Shown: positions 32,229 to 37,696 of the stretch, one piece after another
Layout: each line of letters begins with the position of its first letter
Numbering within the stretch: the first letter of the stretch is position 1
Source: Corallococcus terminator
GTDB taxonomy: Bacteria; Myxococcota; Myxococcia; Myxococcales; Myxococcaceae
NCBI RefSeq assembly: GCF_003611635.1
Contig: NZ_RAVZ01000051.1
Location: 1-37,696, forward strand
DNA length: 37,696 bases
Reading direction: 5' to 3'
Position numbers and translations under genes: made by a program
Notes under the pieces: generated by a model
Seen by the model: only the letters and a program-made list of their open reading frames with translations
Told to the model about the DNA's origin: nothing
Databases searched by the model: none

Positions 32229-33389
32229 CTAGTTGGAACCGAACGCCAGCACGGTCAGCGTGGTGTTGATGTGGAAGCCTGAGTAGATCTCGAACTGCAC
32301 GTTCATCCCAGCAGCGGACGGTGCGAGCTTCAGGGCTTCGGAGAGCTGGGGCACCACGCCTGTCGCGTTCGCGTACCACATGCGTCCGCTGCAGTGGAAC
32401 AGGAGGGCGGCCTGGGGGTTCTGGACCCGCCTGGGCAGCTCGTCGGCGAAGAAGTCGCGCGTCATACCCGCCAGGTCGCCTGCCTTCATCAAATCCAGCT
32501 CGCTTCCCTCCTCCAGCAGGTTGGCGAACAGGATGGAGCCGTCCTCCAGGGGCCGCCACGCGGCGCGGATGAAGTACTCGCGGCCCACCTTCAGCGCGGT
32601 GGGGCGCACGGCGAAGCCCTTGGGCTTGCCGAACTCCAGCTCGTCCGGGGTGACGCCCAGGATTTCGGCGTAGCGCTTGGCGGCCGGGAAACCGTCGATT
32701 TCGAGCGCGCGCGTGTGCGTCTCATCCACCTTGGTGATGGTGAGCCGCTGGCCGGTGGGCACGTACCAATGCGAGCGCAGCGCGGCCCAGGGTGCGTTCG
32801 TCTTGAAGAGGGCCACGAGCACGCCGTCGCCGGCCACTTCGCCATCCACGTGGATGAGCGCGGACTGGCGCGAGGGGTCCGGCTCCGAGTCGCTGGCGCC
32901 GCCGCCCACCAGCACCAGCGTCTGGTTCTTCTCCAGGATGCCCAGCAGCAGCTCTTCTTTTTTGTAGCGGAAGCCGTCGTCGATGACGAGGCCCACGTAC
33001 CGGCGCGCGTCCAGGTCCTGCTGGCGCACGCCCAGCTCCTCGCACGCGCGCTTGATGGCCTGGGCGCCCGCGGCGATGGCGTCGCCGGTCAGGCCGCTGC
33101 CCAGGCCCAGGCCCACCTCGAAGTCGCCGGAGAGAGCGCCCAGCACCACGCTGTTGGTGTGGATGCCGTTGTTGTCCAGCTCCCCGGCGGTGGTGGCGCC
33201 CACCAGCCGGGTGTCCTTGGGGAGCCGCTCACGCACCGCGCGGTTGAGCGCGCGCTGGTCACGCTGACGGGAGGCGAAGAGCGTGACCAGCTTCGGCGGG
33301 GGGCCGTGGAGCTGTCTTAGGAGGTCCTCCGCCGCAGCGACTGGATCCGTGAGCGTGGAGCGAGCCGTCTGCATCTTCACGTTGGCCAT
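32229..33389 (-). CDS. FIST domain sensory protein
   Basis: A 386-residue cytosolic protein with FIST_N (about 20-220) and FIST_C (about 225-370). Typical stretches are KLVTLFASRQRDQRALNRAV, RLVGATTAGEL, GLVIDDGFRYKKEELLLG, LVGGGASD and, in the C-terminal half, ALLFHCSGRMWYANA. FIST domains are predicted small-ligand sensors, proposed to bind amino-acid-like molecules, and commonly occur next to kinases. The ATG at 33389 is preceded by AAGG at six bases. The hybrid kinase gene starts 4 bp after its stop and the multiheme lipoprotein gene ends 34 bp before its start, so all are probably one transcript. Some FIST proteins bind heme and respond to nitric oxide (NosP type); with a cytochrome neighbour, heme binding here is possible but not shown. 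Confidence 0.9.
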   Translation of the reverse strand: MANVKMQTARSTLTDPVAAAEDLLRQLHGPPPKLVTLFASRQRDQRALNRAVRERLPKDTRLVGATTAGELDNNGIHTNSVVLGALSGDFEVGLGLGSGLTGDAIAAGAQAIKRACEELGVRQQDLDARRYVGLVIDDGFRYKKEELLLGILEKNQTLVLVGGGASDSEPDPSRQSALIHVDGEVAGDGVLVALFKTNAPWAALRSHWYVPTGQRLTITKVDETHTRALEIDGFPAAKRYAEILGVTPDELEFGKPKGFAVRPTALKVGREYFIRAAWRPLEDGSILFANLLEEGSELDLMKAGDLAGMTRDFFADELPRRVQNPQAALLFHCSGRMWYANATGVVPQLSEALKLAPSAAGMNVQFEIYSGFHINTTLTVLAFGSN

Positions 33390-33423
33390 GGAGGACCTTC
33401 CCTTGCGCCCCGGGCTTGGGCGG

Positions 33424-35298
33424 CTAGAGGCCGCTGCCCGGGTGTGTCTTGTGACAACTGCCGGTGCACTGCTGGAACGATTCGCGACCGCCGCCGACGT
33501 ACATGCTTTCGATGGGGCCGAAGGACTTCACGTGGCTCTCAGGATAGCTCTTGTGGCACGACAGGCAGGCGGCCTTGCTGGTGCGCTGCGTGGTCTCCTT
33601 GTCCAGGTGGCAGGAGGAGCACTTCTCCAGGGGCGCGTCGAAGCGGTTGGAGCGCGAGTGGATGAAGTGCGTGCGCACGAAGATGGGGCCTTCCAGTTCG
33701 AAGCCCAGCGGAGCATGGCACGACGCGCACGCGGCGCGGTTGTCGTTTCCATGCAGCACGGTGCCCAGCTCGCCGCCCTTGCTGTGGCAGCTATTGCAGG
33801 GCCCGGTGGTCAGCCTGGCCTCGGTGTGGGTCTTGGTACCCACCTGGATTTCAATGGTGCGCGAACCGGGGATGTCCTCACCCAGGAACACGCGGCGGCT
33901 CTTGGCCGTGACCAGGTAGGTGCCCGGCTTCGCGTCCGCGGGCAGCTTGTAGGTCCAGGTGTCGCTGACGGGCGCGTCCCAGCGGCCTTCATTGGGGAAG
34001 AAGGCGCCGCCGAAGAGCTTGTTGGCGGAGGGGAAGATCTTGAACTGCGCGTACACGCCGTCTCGCGCCGGGGTGGCGAGGGTCTGCACGTCCTGGGAGT
34101 CGTCGAGGAACGCCTCCAGGTCGATGATGGTCCGGATGGGCTTGATGTCCTGCGCAGGCCCGATGAGCTGCGTCATCATCATCCGTTCACGGTGCTTGCG
34201 GCGGTAGTACGTGGCGGTCGGGTCGAAGAAGGCCTGATAGTACTGGATCCCGGCGGGGTTGCCGGGAGCGCCCGGCAGTGCGACCTCACTGTAGAGTGGA
34301 AGGCTGCCGGCGGGGTGCAGCGGCTTGCCCTTCCCGTCCTTCAGGGTCATCTGGAAGGTGACATCCGACCCGGGGGCGTACGTGCCGTCCTTGCGGGGCG
34401 CCGTCAGCGCCTTGATGTCGATGCCGAACCCATAGTCGTACGCGGGCGAGTTCACCTGCGTGACGGGGATGTAGTAGGGCGCGAACGGACGCAGGCTCCA
34501 GCGCAGGCGCAGGCCCTTCGTCTGGGACGTGAAGGTGAGCGTCTGCTTCTTCGCGTGGTCGTACGCGTTGCGCAGCTCCACCAGCGCCTCCTCCTCGAAG
34601 GCCCTGGCACCCGTACAGTCCGTGAGGCTGCGACAGTCGCGCGCCCACTGGATGGCGCGCAGACGGCGGATGAAGAAGTCGTCACGCTCCGTGCGGCGCG
34701 ACTCCTCGCTGCCGATGTTCAGGAGCACCGGCGGCCCGGTGAGGATGCCGCGCGCGTCGACCGGCTCCACGGTGAAGAGGCTGGTCACCTTCATCCAGGC
34801 CGCGTCGCGGTAGAACCGGCGGCGGGTGAAGGTGCCGTCCGCGTTGGAGAGGCCGACAAACTCCTCGTCCTCCAGGCGCACACCGGCCCACCCGGCGGCC
34901 AGGAAGTCGCTGTTCTGGCGCAGGCCGTTCACGCCTTCGTCCACGGTGGCGTTGATGGAGGCGCGCAGGTCGATCTGGTTCACCCAGAAGGTCTGCCCGG
35001 CCTTCACCTTCAGGGGCACGCCCTTGCCGTTGTCCACTTCCAGGGCCAGGCCCACCGGCGTCGCTTTGTTGCCGCCACCCCAGCGAGCCTCCTCGTCCAT
35101 CACCGCCTGGGACTGGGACGAAAGCTCCAGCGGGGCGTCCTGCTCCAGGGAGGCGGAGGCCTCAAAACCCGAAGTGTCCTGTCCACCGCACGCCAGCGCC
35201 AGGCCCGTCATCGCTGCCAGCAAGCTCGCGCGGCCCGCGGAACCCACGCGGGGGGAAGTGCGAGTACACCGCGCCCTGAAAGCTCCAACTGCCACCAT
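33424..35298 (-). CDS. Multiheme c-type cytochrome lipoprotein
   Basis: A 624-residue exported protein. The N-terminus has Arg-rich residues 8-23, a hydrophobic stretch ASLLAAMTGLALA and a lipobox-like ALAC with C37 as the probable lipidated residue. Residues about 75-490 form a large beta-rich domain of unknown fold, Lys-rich and Tyr-rich. The last 125 residues carry heme-binding motifs CNSCH (501-505), CASCH (524-528), CSSCH (560-564), CLSCH (578-582) and CTGSCH (611-616); the last has three residues between the cysteines. Extra His residues between them could be sixth ligands. The layout resembles outer-surface electron-transfer cytochromes of the OmcA/MtrC style, though smaller. The ATG at 35298 follows GAGGAG. 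It heads the FIST/kinase/receiver run, which suggests respiratory or redox control. Confidence 0.9.
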   Translation of the reverse strand: MVAVGAFRARCTRTSPRVGSAGRASLLAAMTGLALACGGQDTSGFEASASLEQDAPLELSSQSQAVMDEEARWGGGNKATPVGLALEVDNGKGVPLKVKAGQTFWVNQIDLRASINATVDEGVNGLRQNSDFLAAGWAGVRLEDEEFVGLSNADGTFTRRRFYRDAAWMKVTSLFTVEPVDARGILTGPPVLLNIGSEESRRTERDDFFIRRLRAIQWARDCRSLTDCTGARAFEEEALVELRNAYDHAKKQTLTFTSQTKGLRLRWSLRPFAPYYIPVTQVNSPAYDYGFGIDIKALTAPRKDGTYAPGSDVTFQMTLKDGKGKPLHPAGSLPLYSEVALPGAPGNPAGIQYYQAFFDPTATYYRRKHRERMMMTQLIGPAQDIKPIRTIIDLEAFLDDSQDVQTLATPARDGVYAQFKIFPSANKLFGGAFFPNEGRWDAPVSDTWTYKLPADAKPGTYLVTAKSRRVFLGEDIPGSRTIEIQVGTKTHTEARLTTGPCNSCHSKGGELGTVLHGNDNRAACASCHAPLGFELEGPIFVRTHFIHSRSNRFDAPLEKCSSCHLDKETTQRTSKAACLSCHKSYPESHVKSFGPIESMYVGGGRESFQQCTGSCHKTHPGSGL

Positions 35299-35449
35299 GG
35301 GGGACTCCTCGAAGGCTTGATTGGCGGACGCTTACAGTCACAGCGTCGCGTTTCGTGGACCGGGTAGCCCTTCCGTCGGGGGGACGGTGGCGGATGAGGT
35401 CCGACTCAGAACCGGCTTTTACCGGGAGTGAGTAGTTTTAGCCGTACGA

Positions 35450-35479
35450 AGAATATCCACAACGAACAGATCGATTCAA
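35450..35479 (-). promoter_or_regulatory. Candidate promoter of the multiheme lipoprotein operon
   Basis: On the minus strand TTGAAT (35474-35479) and TATTCT (35450-35455) are 18 bases apart, in the only clearly A/T-rich stretch (about 35430-35510) of the 268-bp gap between the membrane kinase gene and this operon. It would leave a leader of about 145 bases. Confidence 0.35.
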
Positions 35480-35566
35480 CTTCTGAGAATAATTCCGCTC
35501 AGAGGGGAACTGGACTGTTTGGGACTGGATGGGAGGGGTACCTGGGGCACAACCCACCCGGACGGG

Positions 35567-37426
35567 TCAGGCGCGAATCGCCGCGACGACACTCGCCGGG
35601 ACTTCCGAGGAGAACGGGAGTTCGACGGTGAACTCGGCGCCCTCACCCTGGCGGCTGTGGACGCGGATGGTGCCGCCGTGGGCCTCCACGAGCTGCCGGA
35701 CGATGTAGAGGCCCAGGCCGAAGCCGGGGGCGTGGCTGTCGGTGGTCACCCGCTCGAAGCGGGCGAAGAGGCGCTGCTGGTCCTCCACGGGGATGCCGGC
35801 GCCGTGGTCTCGCACGATGAGCCGGGCCTTGTGGGCGTCGTGCTCCACGCGCACCTCCACCGGCTGGCCCCGGCCGAACTTGAGGGCGTTGCTGACCAGG
35901 TTGGTGAGGACGCGGTCCAGCCGCTGGCGGTCCCAGCGGCCGGAAGCGGCGCCCCGGGCATGGACGGTGAGGGCGCAGCCGGCGGCGGTGGCCTGGTCCT
36001 CATGGCGGGCCACCACCTCGCGCGCCAGCTCCACCAGGTCCATGGGCCGCGCCTCCAGCTCCAGCCGGCCGCCGGACAGGCGCGACAGGTCCAGCAGGTT
36101 GTGCACCAGCCGGCCCAGGCGCTTCGTCTCGTCCTCGGCCAGCAGCAGCCCTTCGCGCAGGCGGGGGTCCTCCGCGTTCGCGGGGGCGCACTGCAGGCGC
36201 AGGCGGCGCAGGCGAAGCTGGAGCGAGCTCAGCGGGTTGCCCAGGTCGTGCGCCGCGACGCCGATGAGCTCCAGGGCGCCCTGCGTGGCGGCGAGCAGGC
36301 GGGCGTTGTCCAGCGCCAGCGCGGCGCGGGACGACAGTTCCTCCAGGAAGGCCTGGTCGGCGGCGCCGTAATGACGGTGCGGGCGGGTGGACAGCAGGCA
36401 CAGCGCGCCCAGCACGCGGTTGTCCACGATGAGCGGCACGCTCAGGGCGGAGCGCACGCCCAGCGCGCGCCACAATTCGCCGTAGGTGCTGTCGTTGACG
36501 GACGCGGGCAGCCGCTCCGGATCCACCTCCGCGAAGCGTTCCGCGCGGCCGGTGTAGACGACGCGGGCGGGGCCGGGCTCGTCGCGCGCGGGCCGGCGCA
36601 AGAGGGGCTCCCACAGCCGCGTCTGGGTGGCCGCGTCCGCGCACGTCACCGCGCCGGGGCGCACGTGGCCGTCCTCGTCCGGGAGGTAGAGCACGCACGC
36701 GTCCGCCACCTCCGGCACGCACAGGCGGGTGAGGTCGGCGCCCAGGGCCTCCGCGCCGGCCTGGGGCTGGAGCACGCGGCCGGCCTCGGCGAGCAGCGCC
36801 TGCATGCGTTCGGTGCGCTTGCGCTCGGTGATGTCGCGCGTCACCTCCGCGAAGCCCTGGAGGTGGCCCGCGTCGTCGTACAGCGCGGTGAGCAGCGTCT
36901 CCGCCCAGAAGCGAGAGCCGTCCTTGCGCATCCGCCAGCCTTCGGACTGCAACCGCCGCTCGCGGGCGGCGCGCTCGCGGTAGCTGGCCGGCACGCACCG
37001 GGCCACCGCGTCCGGCACGTGCAGCAGCTCCACGTCCTGGCCCACGATGTCCTCGGACGTCCAGCCGGTGAGCCGCTCCGCGCCGGTGCTCCAGCAGGAC
37101 ACCTTGCCGTCCGACTCCAGGAAGCACAGCGCGTAGTCGGACACGCCATCCATGAACAGGTGCAACCGCTGTTCACTCTGCAGCCGCTCCGCGTGCATGG
37201 GGCCCAGGGCGTTTCTCAGCACCATGCCCAGCGCGGCCACGCAGCCCAGGCCCAGCAGCGCGGCGAGCAGCGTGCGCAGGTTGGAGTCCTGGTGCGAGGC
37301 GAGGGCGTCACCGGCCACCAGCGTGTGGGCCGCGGAAACCATGATGGCCAGCAGGATGAGTCCGGCCAGAAGGCACACGGACAGACCCGCCCCGACCTGC
37401 TGAGCGAAGGTCCAGCGACGCAGCAT
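35567..37426 (-). CDS. Membrane PAS-GAF sensor histidine kinase
   Basis: A 619-residue inner-membrane kinase. Two membrane helices (about 10-38 and 51-72) enclose a tiny periplasmic loop of about 12 residues, so sensing is probably inside the membrane or cytosol. PAS (about 85-205; FAEVTRDITERKRTE at the end), GAF (about 210-378; ALSVPLIVDNRVLGALCLL), HisKA with H393 in VAAHDLGNPLSS, and HATPase (about 480-605) with LTNLVSNALKFG, DHGAGIPV, LFARFERV and FGLGLYIVRQLVE. The histidine is followed by Asp rather than Glu (HDLGNP), which is a known minority form. The ATG at 37426 has GGGAG six bases upstream. No receiver gene is adjacent on this side; the nearest candidate is at 28846. Confidence 0.93.
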   Translation of the reverse strand: MLRRWTFAQQVGAGLSVCLLAGLILLAIMVSAAHTLVAGDALASHQDSNLRTLLAALLGLGCVAALGMVLRNALGPMHAERLQSEQRLHLFMDGVSDYALCFLESDGKVSCWSTGAERLTGWTSEDIVGQDVELLHVPDAVARCVPASYRERAARERRLQSEGWRMRKDGSRFWAETLLTALYDDAGHLQGFAEVTRDITERKRTERMQALLAEAGRVLQPQAGAEALGADLTRLCVPEVADACVLYLPDEDGHVRPGAVTCADAATQTRLWEPLLRRPARDEPGPARVVYTGRAERFAEVDPERLPASVNDSTYGELWRALGVRSALSVPLIVDNRVLGALCLLSTRPHRHYGAADQAFLEELSSRAALALDNARLLAATQGALELIGVAAHDLGNPLSSLQLRLRRLRLQCAPANAEDPRLREGLLLAEDETKRLGRLVHNLLDLSRLSGGRLELEARPMDLVELAREVVARHEDQATAAGCALTVHARGAASGRWDRQRLDRVLTNLVSNALKFGRGQPVEVRVEHDAHKARLIVRDHGAGIPVEDQQRLFARFERVTTDSHAPGFGLGLYIVRQLVEAHGGTIRVHSRQGEGAEFTVELPFSSEVPASVVAAIRA

Positions 37427-37696
37427 GTGGCACTCCCCCCCGACGGCACCGAGCGCTTCTGTGCAGAAGGACCCGCAGCATCACTGAAAAAGTAGGGCGA
37501 ATGACATCGCACTCCCGGGCAGGGTAGTCATTAACCCATGCTTTCCCGGAATACCTGGGCAGGATGCGCCTTGCCGTCAGAGAAGAAAAGTTCCTGGCGG
37601 CGGGTCGGGGCCCGGGTGTCCGTTGGTGGACATCTGGAAATCCGGTGGAGATCCAGAAAAGGGCCGCCGTTCACCTGGGCCGGGGCGCGGGAAGGG
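37427..37696. other. Upstream region of membrane kinase gene, window edge
   Basis: These 270 bp before the membrane kinase gene have no gene visible. There are small dyads near the edge, for example TGTCC/GGACA around 37618-37633 and an imperfect CTGGA/TCCAG pair nearby. A promoter for the kinase gene is expected here, but no clear box pair stands out. Confidence 0.35.

Noticed and set aside
30224-32269. Long plus-strand open frame opposite the hybrid kinase gene
   Set aside because: High G/C content leaves long antisense frames; the translation is His/Arg/Gln-rich low complexity, and the minus strand encodes clear kinase domains.
35519-37495. Long plus-strand open frame opposite the membrane kinase gene
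   Set aside because: Antisense shadow with Ala/Gln/Arg/His-biased composition; the minus strand encodes clear PAS, GAF and HATPase domains.

Overview
The window is high-GC DNA (about 70 percent by eye) with strong G/C third-position bias, dense gene packing, and many multidomain sensor kinases, stand-alone receivers, a eukaryote-like Ser/Thr kinase, a KaiC-like ATPase and CheB/CheR signalling proteins. This pattern suggests a myxobacterium of the Myxococcaceae (Corallococcus/Myxococcus-like). The genus is inferred from style only; there is no rRNA or other marker here.

Layout. 250-2198 (minus): a secreted small protein and an AtoE-type short-chain fatty acid transporter. 2276-9640 (plus): KaiC-like ATPase, receiver protein, unknown protein, small winged-helix-like protein, aldo/keto reductase and a large GAF/PAS sensor kinase. 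9667-13806 (minus): aldehyde dehydrogenase plus DUF779 protein behind a 616-bp leader region containing a perfect 25-bp dyad, then an exported alpha/beta hydrolase. 13995-14447 (minus): unknown small basic-tailed protein. 14448-15040: non-coding, with two back-to-back hairpins. 15041-18355 (plus): Ser/Thr kinase with PilZ-like and J-like regions, and an ABC1/UbiB-family kinase. 18376-24308: signalling block with a receiver, CheB, histidine kinase, CheR-PAS and a NarL-type regulator, but no chemoreceptor, CheA or CheW. 24388-25188 (minus): dienelactone-hydrolase-like protein with an altered nucleophile elbow. 25365-28632 (minus): a translationally coupled three-gene operon of a divergent tryptophan 2,3-dioxygenase-superfamily enzyme with a long His/Met repeat tail, a kynureninase-like PLP enzyme and an O-methyltransferase. 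28846-35298 (minus): a four-gene run of multiheme lipoprotein, FIST sensor protein, triple-receiver hybrid kinase and receiver. 35567-37426 (minus): membrane PAS-GAF histidine kinase.

Functional reading. About half of the genes are signal transduction proteins. The two most distinctive units are the TDO-like/kynureninase-like/methyltransferase operon, which looks like a small tryptophan-derived metabolite pathway with an unusual first enzyme, and the cytochrome-FIST-hybrid kinase-receiver operon, which looks like a redox or small-ligand sensing circuit. No tRNA, rRNA, CRISPR array, transposase or phage gene was found.
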